Made by a program: the position numbers and the translations under genes. The notes below the pieces were generated by a model. The model searched no databases. It was not told the DNA's origin and saw nothing but the letters and a program-made list of their open reading frames with translations. Below, piece by piece: positions 53,615 to 64,000 of a DNA stretch of 64,000 bases. This DNA is from Meandrina meandrites (Eukaryota; Cnidaria; Anthozoa; Scleractinia; Meandrinidae): NCBI GenBank assembly GCA_963693305.1, contig OY855903.1:21831755-21895754 (forward strand), read 5' to 3'. How positions within the stretch are numbered: the stretch's first letter is position 1; each line of letters begins with the position of its first letter.

Positions 53615-54272
53615 AGGCCTACTCTGGGACCTTAACTCGCCGCGAGATTGTGCGAGTTTAGGCGAGTTTAGGCGAGTTAAGGCGAGTTAAGGGAAAATGA
53701 CTCACCTTATGGGTTAAAACAAGTAAGTAAACATACATGCAAAAGATGCCTTGCAATCTTTGTGTCTTGAATATATAATTAGGCTCAGCTCCATGTTGTC
53801 CAGTTATGAAAAAATTAAACCAATTTCAGATCAGATCCAAAATTGAATGAAGCCAAACCTTATTTTATTTTATTTTATTTTATTTTATTTTATTTTATTT
53901 TATTTTATTTTATTTTATTTTACCCCGGACAACTTTTTACCTTTGAATGTCGTTTGCTATGCTTGGTACCCGCTTGCGGTTACCAAGCATATTAAGTTAG
54001 CTCGGGTGGTAGGGTAACCCTACCTGTAAAATTTTGCTTGTAAACCCGGGCTATCTTTCGCCAGCCTGCTGGGGTAACCCTAGCACTGGGGTACCCTACC
54101 CGCTTGTAAATAGGCCCTAAATTGGTATCTTCTTTGCTTATTGGTGAGATTGAGCGAGTTTGTGCGAGATAATGCGAGTTTAGGCGAGTTAAGGAAAACT
54201 GACCATAATCTCAAGTTGCGAGGTAGGGCGAGTTAATGCGAGTTAAGGCGAGCTAAGGTCCCAGAGTAGGCC
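53615..54272. mobile_element. 658-bp inverted-repeat element inside the Penelope-like element
   Basis: The ends are AGGCCTACTCTGGGACCTTA and its near-exact reverse complement (GCGAGCTAAGGTCCCAGAGT, then AGGCC). Subterminal GCGAGTTAAG/GCGAGTTTAG motifs recur at both sides. The flanks repeat TGGTCTT (53608-53614 and 54273-54279), a 6-7-bp target duplication. The centre holds a (TTTTA)n microsatellite of about 12 units at 53862-53921. There is no coding sequence. Confidence 0.85.
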
Positions 54273-54279
54273 TGGTCTT

Positions 54280-54710
54280 GCTTGATCTCGTGTGCGGATA
54301 AAGATGTTGATGGTTGATTCAATTAGGCGCGGAGGATAAATTAATTTAAGAAACATTGATCTTAAGGTGTTGCATTCATTGGCAAAAACATCTGGAGAAG
54401 ATGAGAGACGATGAGCACGAATTAACATTGTTTTCAGGAGTGAATTTTTGTACTTGTTGTCAACGTGACTTTGATAGTGCAGTAAGAGGCCTTTGTTTGT
54501 TGCTTTTCTGTGGACGCGTGTTACTAGCTGATTTCCTGTAATTTCAATTTCCATTCCAACGAAGGGTAGCTTGTTGTTAGTTGCTGTTTCCATCGTAAAG
54601 CTGATTGAAGGGTGGGCTTCATTCAACGTTGTTAAAAGGGCTTCAGCAGATCCAAGGTCAGGTACCTGAATCCAAAGAAAAACCTTCCTTGGGGGAGTCT
54701 GAATATTTTA
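54280..54710 (-). pseudogene. Penelope-like reverse transcriptase, C-terminal fragment
   Basis: On the minus strand: VPDLGSAEALLTTLNEAHPS, ISFTMETATNNKLPFVGMEI, RVHRKATNKGLLLHYQSHVD, and then the thumb-like helical region ending in ESTINIFI. This corresponds to the part after the YVDD box of Penelope RT; the catalytic part itself is absent. A one-base shift separates this frame from the GIY-YIG frame, near the inserted inverted-repeat element. Confidence 0.82.
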
Positions 54711-57482
54711 TGGAACAACACAATGAGTTTGCATGACCAATCGACAACACTAGATACATTGCTAGAATTGTATTGTAAACTGTAGAATTTGCTTCATTCA
54801 TCTGTTGTGTCCTCTGCATTAATGACAGCATCACATCAGGGGCAGAGCAGAGGGGGAAAATGAATTAACAATAACAGACCAACTGGCTGCCTGGTCCAAA
54901 AAATGATCCACTGTTATTGTGTGGCTCCAGAAAATATCCTTGCCCTCCCAATGGAAGGTCATTGGAAATTCCAAAGTGTGTAGGCCTGAGACTTTGTATG
55001 TTTATATTAAAAATATCATGAGGTTGCTTTTGCTTACCTAGTGAGTGCGACGACTTTTCAGGATCTTCGAGATACGGCTCAAGTTACCGAAAACGTTATT
55101 GACACTGAAGGTCTTTGGAAGCGGCAAAACCTGCAATTTTGCGTCCAAGTTTTCTCCGTCGATATAGAATTTCAGGAATTGACTCAAGAGGAACATTAAT
55201 TTAGTGTACTCTACTATACCATGACAGAAAGGAATTAATAAACCCTTTCAAGATAACACGTTTCAAAGTTTAGATTTCACTTTTTACTCTCTGAAGCAAT
55301 AAAATTTTTGAATTCGAGAATTTCCTACTTTCATGGTACAAACTGTAGAAAAAACTGTCATTATTTATCACTAGGTTAACAATTATCAGTTTATTTGGAA
55401 CGCTATTCTAGCTAAATGCTAGCTTGGACACAAAAGCGCACTATCTTCAGTTCAACTTTGAGGGCTTGAAACATCACAGTAAATGGTGATCTGCCAATCA
55501 ACCGACAAACTTGATGTAAACATCATCCTCCAACATCCCTGAAAAGTTTTAGAGGAATCGATGTTCAAGATTGAGTGAATTATAGCTTTAGAAGATTAAA
55601 AGCCCATCAAGAAATGCAAGCTAAGATTTAAAGAGTGGGTTTGATGAACAGGAAAAATCAAAGTCAAGTGCAGTATATTTGTTAATATTTGCAAAAAAAA
55701 AAATAAAATACTTTATGTATCTTGCTCCATATAAATCATAACTTATTCATAATGTGCCCGCGTGTTGCTTTGGCTGAGCTATGTTTGCTGGGACAAAATC
55801 AAACCCTTCCCATTTTGGGATTTTTTGGTCACTTATTATTATTTACAAAAGAGATGCGATATATATTGACCATGCTTTACAAAAGACAGTTGAGGAAACA
55901 AGTTAAGACAGTTAGCATAAAAACAGTGGGACAGATGCAGCTGGGTTTTTTTTCACAGGAGCTCATGTTTCGGTCTGGCCGCTCACTGTAAATCGACAAA
56001 TCGGGCTTCTTGTTTGCCTTTACACTACAACAGGTTAAGGAGCACCAGAAGTCATGTCGTACCTTTGTGTTACTCTACTAGGGCCATATATCGTAGTGTC
56101 AAGTGACATATTTCTTCTGTCCATGATAACTGACTGAAATAATCACTTTAGAAGCTAAAACTCTATTTACACAGTGGAAGAAGGTCGTGTGCAATGATTG
56201 ATATGAAATAATTTGAGACACTAATGCACTAAGAGAGTCGTGCACAAGATAACGCGCACATAACGTATAACGACACTCCCGAGAGTGGCAAGAGGACATG
56301 GTTACAGTAGGAGTATTGTATATCTAGGACCCGCAGAAATCACACACCACCAGCCCCACCTGACAAAAACCGTGGTAGGAATAGTTTAATTTCATTGAGG
56401 AAAACAGGCTAGGAATGGTTAAATTTTTAAAAATACCAAGCCATAATGTTTATAATTTGTTTAGGCTTAAAACACTCGAACTAACAATTCAAGGTTAAAC
56501 TAAAATTCTCCGTATCCCCAATAGCTCATAAATACTTGACTGAATCTAAAATCAGTTAAGTTAAAATCAATGTTAGGATGAGAAAATCGGAAATTAAATG
56601 CAGAGTTTGATCAAGAAATTGTTCTTTACCATCCAATTTGTTCAGGTTCGAAAAATTGAAACGCAGATCCAACATTTAAATTCCAGCAAGTGATCCCCGC
56701 AATGTTAACCTCACCTGTCTCCAGCTTTTCAGCGGCGATCTTTTTTTTCAATTCTTCAATAAGTATTCCAGGCATATAAATCAGATGAATTACAGCTTTA
56801 CACGTAGTGAACTTTATCCACGATTTTGAAATTACTGGTCAGGAATTATAAACGGAAGAGAAAAAGAGAGAGATTCTGTGTTGACTTAAAATAAAAATGC
56901 GTCGGTTGCGTTCACTGTATTGAAAGCTACCATTTGTGGATGGGGAGTGACCACTATGTTAATTGTGTTAACGACATTTTCAAGACGTCGAGTCAGCAGG
57001 GAGCCACTTTATTTATTTGTGGCCAATTAACTTGTTTTATAGTAGTACGATGAGATTTTTTAATGTATTCGTTTAAAGCACGACGAAGGAGTGAAATGTG
57101 TAAAACAGTCAAAGGGAAATTTGCTTAAATTTCATATGAGATTTGAAAAGGAAGAACAATTCTGACATGATTAACAATACATTGAATAAATACGTTTTAC
57201 GATAATTTTACAGAAAATAGGGAACGATTTTATGATTTTCGTAGAAAAATTCGAGAAATGATAAATGTACGCAAAAATTATCCGTAAAACCACTGCATAA
57301 GGAGCTTCTTATTCCCGTAAGTTCATTTCCCTTGCCTTTTCAAGGTCCAAAATGAAGCACTACAGTTCAGTGTAATAACATGCCATATTTTGCATGTTCG
57401 TCTTACTTTATATGGTGAATGACGCAATAATGGAATAAGAAACTACTTTACCGAATACTTGATAGATATTTTTTTCTATTTT
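54711..57482. other. Intergenic region upstream of the macin gene, no gene seen
   Basis: No exon with a recognisable product. The frame at 55722-55991 has no domain. The last few hundred bases before 57483 should hold the macin promoter, but no specific element could be singled out. Confidence 0.4.
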
Positions 57483-58632
57483 ATGATTCAGACTTTTCGT
57501 CGTACATCCCTGCTGTTTGCCCTGTTTGCAGCCTGTGTCATCCTGAATGTCTCGGTAGTTCAAGGAGGCCTGATAGATGACGTCAGTAAGTTGGTTTACT
57601 TGCATGATCCAGCATTAATGGAAGCACCAAGCACAAATACTGATATCGTTTGGTTTTTTTAGAGAAGTGCTATGATACTTGGAGCAGATGTTCCGAATGG
57701 AGCTCTCCATTAGGTGGAATATTGTGGCAGAAATGTGACACCAGGTGGACATTTTTTGTTTAGTAGGCTTAACTTTTCTATTAGCCTGCTTTAACTTATT
57801 CTTTTACTCGAGGACTTTAAAACATGAGCATTTTTCACATTCTGATTGGACTCCTTTCAGCACCATTTTTGGGAGGCGCGGTGGCCTAATGCTTAGCGCG
57901 CTGGACTCCGGATCGAGCGGCCTGGTTGCGAGCCCTGGCCGGGGTCACTGTATTTTGCCCTTTGGCTGAGACACTTAATGGTTAGTGCGCTGGACTCCGG
58001 ATCGGGCGGTCCGGGTTCGAGCCCTGGCCGGGGCACTGCGTTGTGTTCTTGGGCAAGATACTTTACTCTCATAGTGCCTCTCTCCACCCAGGTGTATAAA
58101 TGGGTACCGGCGAATTTACTGCTGGGGGTAACCCTGCGATGGACTAGCATCCCGTCCAGGGGGGAGTAGCAATACTCCTAGTCGCTTCATGCTACGGAAA
58201 CCGGGATAAGCTCCGGCCTGATGGGCCACTAGGCTCGTATACAGACTTTACCTTTACCTTACCTTAATTCTCTCAATGGCTCTATCTACACTGGAGTATA
58301 AAGGAGAACCAGCGAATTGTTGGGCAGGATATAGCCAAAATGCTGGAGGGAAACCTGCGATAGACTAGCAACCCATCCAGGGGGAGTAGAAATACTTCCA
58401 TGCCCTTCATGCTTTAAAGTTTGGTGTCAATTCCCGAGAGCTGTGAGCAATGGCTTAAAAGGCTTACTTTTTGTGTCTTATTACCATTATTAATCACCTG
58501 CGTAATCTCCCCAGGTGCAAATGCCTTGGCCGTCAACGTGGTACGTGTGTGCTTACTCCCAGTCAGTGCCCCTTAAGCAGCACCGCCTGGCAATGTCAGT
58601 GCCACGGGACATTTAACAACACTACGGCGTAG
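57483..58632 (+). CDS. Macin-family antimicrobial peptide precursor, three exons, 100 aa
   Basis: Exons 57483-57585 (donor GTAAGT), 57663-57744 (acceptor TTTTTTTAG, donor GTGGAC) and 58515-58632 (acceptor CTCCCCAG) join in phase to 303 bases. A signal peptide (FRRTSLLFALFAACVILNVS) is followed by a short spacer (GGLIDDV) and the macin domain: CYDTWSRCSEW, GGILWQKCDTRC, LGRQRGTC, SQCPLSSTAWQCQC. This matches hydramacin, theromacin and neuromacin in spacing: C-x5-W/S-R-C, LW-x2-C-x3-C, LGR-x-RG-x-C, CPLS-x3-W-x-C-x-C. All eight family cysteines are present, plus a ninth (the second C of CKC). Macins are small cationic secreted peptides that kill or aggregate bacteria and, in leech, aid nerve repair. 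The C-terminal tail HGTFNNTTA has possible N-glycosylation sites. AATAAA lies at 58818. Intron 2 contains a SINE. No inactivating change was seen. Confidence 0.9.
57871..58260 (+). mobile_element. SINE with two tRNA-like heads in macin intron 2
   Basis: A first head (GGCGCGGTGGCCTAATGC, GGCCTGGTTGCGAGCCCTGG) is followed about 95 bases later by a second, better-preserved head (TTAATGGTTAGTGCGCTGGA, GGGTTCGAGCCC) and the same body and tail as the SINE at 27614-27916. The partial first head suggests a dimer or one copy inserted into another. It ends in a CTTTACCTTTACCTTACCTT tail. Confidence 0.82.
58275..58420 (+). repeat. Diverged SINE body fragment
   Basis: GTATAAAGGAGAACCAGCGAA, ACCTGCGATAGACTAGCAAC and CCATCCAGGGGGAGTAGAAA match the body of the neighbouring SINE with many changes. 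It is an older copy lacking the tRNA-like head. Confidence 0.65.
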
Positions 58633-60515
58633 CGGTGCAAGTTTTATCCCTCAAAGTAAACAAGGCAGCCCTAAATTCCGATTATACGGAAGTTAGTTGC
58701 AGAAGCATGTATGCCCTTTGCTTGATAAAAGCACTTCGCTAGATATTTACAATGCAAGTAGGTGGCTACATACCACATTATTCTTGTTGGAACCAAGGCT
58801 GATATCTTGCCTCAAATAATAAAAGTGTAACAGCTCGTTGGGCAGAACAATCGTAGGCATATATATTCGTTAGCAATGTCTGCAAAAAGAACGCTGATCG
58901 ATACTTGACTCAGACACGTGACGTTGCTTAAACTGATTCCCAGTACCTTTCCAATAAAATTTCTCGAAAACGGGCCTTGCGCCTACCTCTTCACCAGGGC
59001 CTTTCGTCTTTCTGCTATCAAAGCAACAAGAGAGAGAAGGCTGGTAAGAACACAAAACCTATGAGCAGTAGTAAACTGTAACGGTTCGATTTAGTGTACG
59101 CGGCGCGCGACTTTCGAAAATTTCAGGTGGGGGTTTGGATCGTTTATTTTAACAGAATCACTTTGAAGTTGCTCGCATATTCATGCAGTTGTGACATGGA
59201 ACCTTTCCCTCTTTGATCCAAAACGCCACAGCAAAGTATTGTTCATGCAGTGAGTAGACTGTTCACAACACAGTTACATCCATAAGCATAAGAGCTGAAA
59301 CAATACGCACATTAAAACCAACAGTACCACATGGAAAGACTTTCATTTTAAACGGTTGCGCACCAGGGGTTTCATCCCGGGGCCTAAAAGCATGACTCGC
59401 CTTGACAAGCAGGCGAAATTTGCAATATGGCAAGACAGTATTAATGTTAAATCATTTTAGCACAGTTGACAGGTCTAACTGTGTGCCATGCACGCATTTT
59501 TGAGAATCATTTATGTGTGACACTAATATCCTCCAAGCCTATTATTAAAGCATTCCCTTTCTCCTCAAAGCTCATGAGCCTTGACAAAATAATCAGAAAA
59601 AAAATTATCAGCGATATTTAGACGGAAGAATGCAATAAAAATTTTATACAGACTGTAGCAAGAAGCTCAAGAATTTATTTTAGCTTTATTATTTGTATGC
59701 GCTGTTTGAATACAAATGACTACAAGCCAATCTTTAGAGAAGAAAATAGTTCGAGAAGCTTCGCCGGTGTTTGTCGTTCCCTCTACCTTGGTATACGTAC
59801 AAGACAAAGATTCCTGGGTACAGGATAGAGCAAAACTGAGCCACATTTAACTCGTGCAGCCGCGGCTCCATGCAAAATAAAATTCTTAATTCTTGCCTTA
59901 ACCATTGATAACACTGGAAAACGAAATTGACCCTTCCTATACAGAATAATAAACTCGATGAAAGCTGAACTCGCCATTAAAACAGAAAGCTAAATCTTAT
60001 GCCAAAATGAAATATTAATTGAAATCTTAAACCTTAAGCCAACAACTGAAGCTGAACTAGCATGTATGCCAATTGCTTCCTAATGTTTCGATTCAAATTC
60101 TTGTCGTTTATTCTTGTCTAGTTCTTGTCGGTTTTTTATTTTAAACTGTAATCTATGGGACTGATTTACTTACTGTATAGTTCCATTTTATGTTCTGACA
60201 AGATTCTTATTCTCAACTGAAAACAATTTAAGTGGGTGTTTCACTTTTTAAAGTAAGTGTGTGACTGTGAGATGTCCGACAGAGAGCGTAAATGTGCTTC
60301 TAGCTCGTTTATTAGCTAGTTGCGATTTTTGTGACTAGTCTAAGAATATCTAAAAAATATGACTGCGAAGATATCAAAAGAATGACAAAAGAAACCAAGA
60401 ATGACGATATCACTTCTAGAGATCGATCCTCGAAAACTAAATCATCGATCATTGGAGAGCGGGTTATTTTACATTACTGTTATTTTCTTATCCACAGCTC
60501 AGAGAATATTTCTCG
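58633..60515. other. Intergenic region between macin and CTHRC1-like genes
   Basis: Contains the macin polyadenylation signal (58818-58823). Nothing else is recognised; the short minus-strand frames at 58870 and 59783 have no domain. Confidence 0.4.
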
Positions 60516-62464
60516 ATGTTTTCCGGCATGGACATTTCGACGCCAACCATTATGCTATATTTACTCATTTTACCGCTGATTGCCTGTGCAGCAGACAACT
60601 CCAGCAGCGGTAAAGCAGATGACAACAAAGTGAGTTCATTACTGCGTAAGAGCTCTTTTCAGCCCCTGGGGGAGAGGGTGCTCATTTTTTTTTCGAGTTG
60701 AGTTGAGACGTGGGGGGCAGGGGGGGACTTAATATAGAGGGGGTTCTGACTAGTGAAATGGGGCTCATTTCAAAAATAAACTGTAAATCAGTTAGGTTAA
60801 TAAAGAAATAAAGTGGCCTTTCTAATGTTTTCGTAACGTTTAACAAATTTACAGTAAAAGGAACGTGTATGTGGTAGGTGAGTAACTTTCAAAGAATAAA
60901 ATTATCTTGTTTCTTGTTCTTAAATTGTCATGATCTACAATCTAGGGAGGAAGGGTTGGGGTTGGTTGTTAAACTTTTTTTTTCAGTAAGGGACTTAATA
61001 GAGCGTTTGCGGTAGTTACAATTATAGGGCATCTACTGATCACTGATTAACACTATACGTAACAACACTGTTGTTAATGTAAAGCTAGTTTACTTGGCCG
61101 ATACTCTAACGGACACGGTAAAAATAAATGTTTATAGAATAGAAACAGCATGGAAGTGTGCCAATGACAGCTCAAAATGGCGTAAAACGACAGCTAACAA
61201 GGATTTCATGATTTTTTTAGCTAACAAATTTGCAATATTTATTTAGGGCACTCAGCCGACGTCACCATATAAAGCTTGTAGTTATGGTGCTTGCTTTTGC
61301 GCGCCGGGAATCCCAGGTATCCCAGGGAGCCCTGGACCCGCGGGACTAGCAGGTGTTGCGGGTTCGCCCGGCCCTCAAGGACTCATGGGCCCACCAGGAG
61401 ACCAAGGCTATGATGGCAAACCAGGAAGCCAAGGCCCCAAGGGACCTCAAGGATCCACTGGCCAAGTGGGTCCACAAGGAACCAAAGGTGACGCAGGTGA
61501 TAAAGGGAGTCAAGGCCCTCCTGGCCCTCAGGGACCTCCGGGGACAATGCGAGGTAACTGGAAACAGTGCGTGTTCAAAAATCTGCACGATGGAAAGGAC
61601 ACTGGATTGATCACGGTAAATATTCATTTGCATTCGCATACTAATTTAACGGCGAGCAAAGTCAAACACGTTAACAGGTGGCGTTTTCGATTTCAGGAAC
61701 TTGATCAAAAGGCATTGGATCAGTAATATCAGACGCAAATTTGGTGAATCATCCTCATTTAAATGAATTTAAGTTCAAGAAAAACCCTCGACGATTAACG
61801 CTTAGTTACTGCGATTATCAAAAAAGGTTTATGCGACCGCGAAGAAAAAAGCTACAATTAACAAAAGAATTGTCAACGCTAGCCTGCGTAGCTTGGCGGT
61901 TTTATTGGGGCGAAACGCAATCGTATAGAACCGCCAAGCTACGCAGGCTACGTCAACGCTTAAACATATATATGAACGCCTTTTTCATGCGGTCATGATC
62001 AATAACTTAGTGATGGTAATATCTGGTCTTCTCTTACTTATCTGCTGGACCAAGACCTTTTGGACGGTCGATTTCCTTTCTGATCTGTATCTCCTTTTTT
62101 GTAGGAATGTGTTTTTAACAAAACGTCAGACAAAACTGGCCTGCGCGTCTTCTGGAATGGCGTTCTTCGCATTTATAACTGCCATGATTGCTGCAGGCGT
62201 TGGTATTTCACGTTAAATGGCGCTGAGTGCTCGGCTCCGGCGGCAATTGACGGTGTAGTCTACATGACGCATGGGGATGGCGGCAAAAAAAACCTGCTTC
62301 GTGTGCGACATATCGAAGGAGTGTGTGAGGAAGTCCACAAGGGGATCGTACACGTGGGATTCTGGGTCGGTAACTGTGCTGGTTACGGATCTGCTGACGC
62401 GCACACTGGCTGGAGCTCAGTGTTCCGGATATACGTGGAAGAAGTACCACCCCCACAGGCTTAA
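60516..62464 (+). CDS. CTHRC1: CTHRC1-like secreted protein with collagen stalk, three exons, 280 aa
   Basis: Exons 60516-60629, 61247-61615 and 62105-62464 are all in phase 0 with GT-AG ends (843 bases). Residues 1-26 are a signal peptide ([15 protein letters not shown]); a second Met at codon 5 could also start it. A Cys cluster (C49, C54, C56) precedes 27 uninterrupted Gly-X-Y triplets (residues 59-139). The globular domain follows: [76 protein letters not shown] and [14 protein letters not shown]. These blocks match human CTHRC1, including the RWYF-NGAEC core and the cysteines. In vertebrates CTHRC1 is an extracellular trimer that affects collagen deposition and planar-polarity Wnt signalling; a similar extracellular role here is inference. 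The collagen stalk is about twice the length of the human one. AATAAA lies at 62706. Confidence 0.92.
61880..61953. mobile_element. ~73-bp hairpin MITE with 8-9-bp target duplication
   Basis: AGCCTGCGTAGCTTGGCGGT at the left pairs with ACCGCCAAGCTACGCAGGCT at the right, around a short loop. The flanks repeat GTCAACGCT (61872-61880 and 61952-61960). It is the same type as the hairpin at 32501 (short perfect palindrome, 9-bp duplication) but with different sequence. It lies in intron 2 of the CTHRC1-like gene. Confidence 0.78.
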
Positions 62465-63011
62465 AACCTACTGAAAGGGACGAGGATAAAATTCCAATTT
62501 CTGTTTTGGGGCACACTAAGAGCGGAGAAACTTTGAACACAACCTTTAGATGAGCAAAATAAGCCTTAAATGGTTCACTGAACTATTCCTCATTGTAGGA
62601 AATTACGAACAAGAAAACAAAAACAGTAATGATTTGAGTTTAGCTGATCTTGGCAAGATGAAACCGTAACGAAACTAGTGTAAGAGTAAGATAAACATTT
62701 ATTCAAATAAATGGTTTGGAAATGAAATACAGCACAGGATTTGTCCTTATTAGAAGTTCGCTACTTATTGTACATTCTTAATTTGCTAAATCAACTATCT
62801 TTGAACGTGTGTTGACAACTGAGGACGGAGACAAGAAATAATCGAAGTATAAACATAGGCACACAATGCGTACTTGCAGTTTATACCACCACTACGTCAT
62901 GAACTGGAACCGGAATGGAACGCACTAATAAGCGACTTTCTCACATAAGTGAGAGTGAAATGATTTAACTTCTGGAATGAACGTACAATGTCGAAACAGG
63001 AATCGGAATAG

Positions 63012-63240
63012 AACGAGGAAAAAACGAGGGAAGACTAAGGCGCCTTAGCCATGTTCCTGACCTACTGTCCGTGCCATACCAAAAGCAACCCGTCAAGAAC
63101 ATTAATCAGCTAGTCACAGATGAAGACGTTATAAACCACGTGTCTTTGGGTTAAAACCTTCACGTGATTTTGGAGAATATCTCTTTGTAAGACTTTTTTT
63201 ATAGCTATAGGCGCCTTAGTCTCTCCTCGTTTTTCCTCAC
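63012..63240. mobile_element. ~230-bp inverted-repeat element
   Basis: Left arm AGGAAAAAACGAGGGAAGAC followed by TAAGGCGCCTTA; right arm is the inverse, AGGCGCCTTAGTCTCTCCTC followed by GTTTTTCCTC. Arms of about 35 bp. Target duplication not evident. Confidence 0.6.
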
Positions 63241-63477
63241 TCGCCCGCTTTTTCGCTCGCCCCCAACTATCGAGAGCCTGGAACAGTCTAGAACATGGCA
63301 TGGCAACAGACGAACATTTCTTTTAGTAGATATATATGTATGAAGCAACGTTGTAACCTTGCAGTCCATGTTCTCGTTGTGTGAGACAAGTTAGATCAAA
63401 TGTTTTGACTGACAGAGGTTGTTTGGTTTGAGAAAGGGGTTCAAGTTTCCTTATTTATATTTCAAAGCCAGAGTTGT

Positions 63478-63575
63478 TGCGTTTTGCGTCGTTACACTTT
63501 GCGTAAAAGAAGTTGTTACATTTTGCGTTAAAGTGTTACATTCTGTTTTAAAGAGCTGTTGATAATTTGCGTAAA
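63478..63575 (+). repeat. Short degenerate repeat GTTACATTTTGCGTAAA
   Basis: GTTGCGTTTTGCGTC, GTTACACTTTGCGTAAA, GTTACATTTTGCGTTAA, GTTACATTCTGTTTTAA and GATAATTTGCGTAAA follow one another. It reads as a small degenerate tandem repeat without coding sense. Confidence 0.55.
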
Positions 63576-64000
63576 ACGCGCACTTTAAGACTTTCACCGA
63601 TTATTTATATGCTACCCATACAAAATCTTATTTACATCATGACTAAAAAAAAATATGCCATTTCAACTCTTTTCCTGCCGCTTTAGATCTTTTCATTAAA
63701 GGCTCACAAACCCTTTGATTTTGGTTTTATTTCTCAAAATAATAATGACATACCTGGATAACACTGAGTGCTCCTCGTTCTGATAAATGATCAGAAGGCA
63801 CATTTAATTTTCACCGTTTGTTTCATTTTCCAGCCGCTTTTTTACGGACTTTTTGGACGACGGGAAGTACTTTTTTTAACATTTTTTATTGAAAATTCAC
63901 ACACTACTTACAAAACTAATACAAGTACACTAATTACAATTCATTACAGTTTCTTACTCTAAATTACAATACTAATACAAATGCCACACTACTTACCAAA

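Larger units (their letters stand above)
48401..54710 (-). mobile_element. 5'-truncated Penelope-like element carrying two nested insertions
   Basis: Read on the minus strand: the end of the reverse transcriptase domain (54710-54280), a 658-bp inverted-repeat insertion (54272-53615), a linker and the first part of a GIY-YIG endonuclease domain (53600-53282), a Ngaro-type insertion (53281-48666), then the rest of the endonuclease to a stop at 48512-48510 and a 3' end with a hairpin plus CGAAACGTCGTTG at 48432-48401. RT linked to GIY-YIG is diagnostic of Penelope-like elements. The upstream half of RT is missing, so this copy was truncated when inserted. Confidence 0.85.
62465..64000. other. 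3' flank of the CTHRC1-like gene to window end
   Basis: Contains the polyadenylation signal at 62706-62711, the inverted-repeat element at 63012-63240 and the short repeat at 63478-63575. From 63890 on, a low-complexity run of CTAATACAA/TTACAATTC-like motifs continues beyond the window. No gene. Confidence 0.45.

Noticed and set aside
57871..58040. tRNA genes suggested by A and B boxes
   Set aside because: The boxes belong to a SINE head followed by the SINE body; the acceptor stem does not close, and the same sequence recurs at 27.8 kb.

Overview
The window looks like animal nuclear DNA from an anthozoan cnidarian, most likely a stony coral. It is AT-rich, has long introns with GT-AG splice sites, and carries tRNA-derived SINEs, tyrosine-recombinase (YR) retrotransposons and a Penelope-like element. 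It also holds a macin antimicrobial-peptide gene, a CTHRC1-like gene, a purple acid phosphatase and a pair of rhodopsin-family receptors. The species is inference; the gene structures below were read from the sequence by joining exons whose phases agree.

Layout. 0-11.7 kb is repeat-rich and holds relics only: a decayed TPR array (1.4-2.8 kb), a 1.65-kb near-perfect palindrome flanked by TTAA (3.7-5.3 kb), a broken Myb/SANT-like gene (7.0-7.8 kb) between copies of a ~300-bp repeat, and inverted GC-rich repeats. 11.8-28.6 kb is one complete seven-exon gene for a tartrate-resistant (type 5) purple acid phosphatase (346 aa). Its 8.3-kb second intron hosts an antisense, decayed YR retrotransposon (about 17.9-23.5 kb). 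31.9-34.3 kb (minus) and 40.9-42.2 kb (plus) are two diverging, closely related two-exon class A GPCR genes. The first is intact; the second has one in-frame TAG in the third intracellular loop. The second gene's upstream block is duplicated just before it, without a receptor.

44.2-48.3 kb is a satellite of a 14-bp unit (AAGGATRTTAATTT), split by a 795-bp TTAA-flanked inverted-repeat element. 48.4-54.7 kb is a nested transposon stack. A 5'-truncated Penelope-like element on the minus strand is interrupted inside its GIY-YIG endonuclease domain by a nearly intact Ngaro-type YR retrotransposon on the plus strand, and again by a 0.66-kb inverted-repeat element. 57.5-58.6 kb is a three-exon macin gene (100 aa) with a SINE in its second intron. 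60.5-62.5 kb is a three-exon secreted collagen-stalk protein of the CTHRC1 family (280 aa).

The genes do not form an operon or an obvious pathway. Two encode secreted proteins that act outside the cell (macin, CTHRC1-like), one a secretory or lysosomal phosphatase, and two are surface receptors. What unifies the window is repeated transposon insertion, including insertion into other transposons, into introns and into a satellite. Stretches with nothing recognisable are stated as such.
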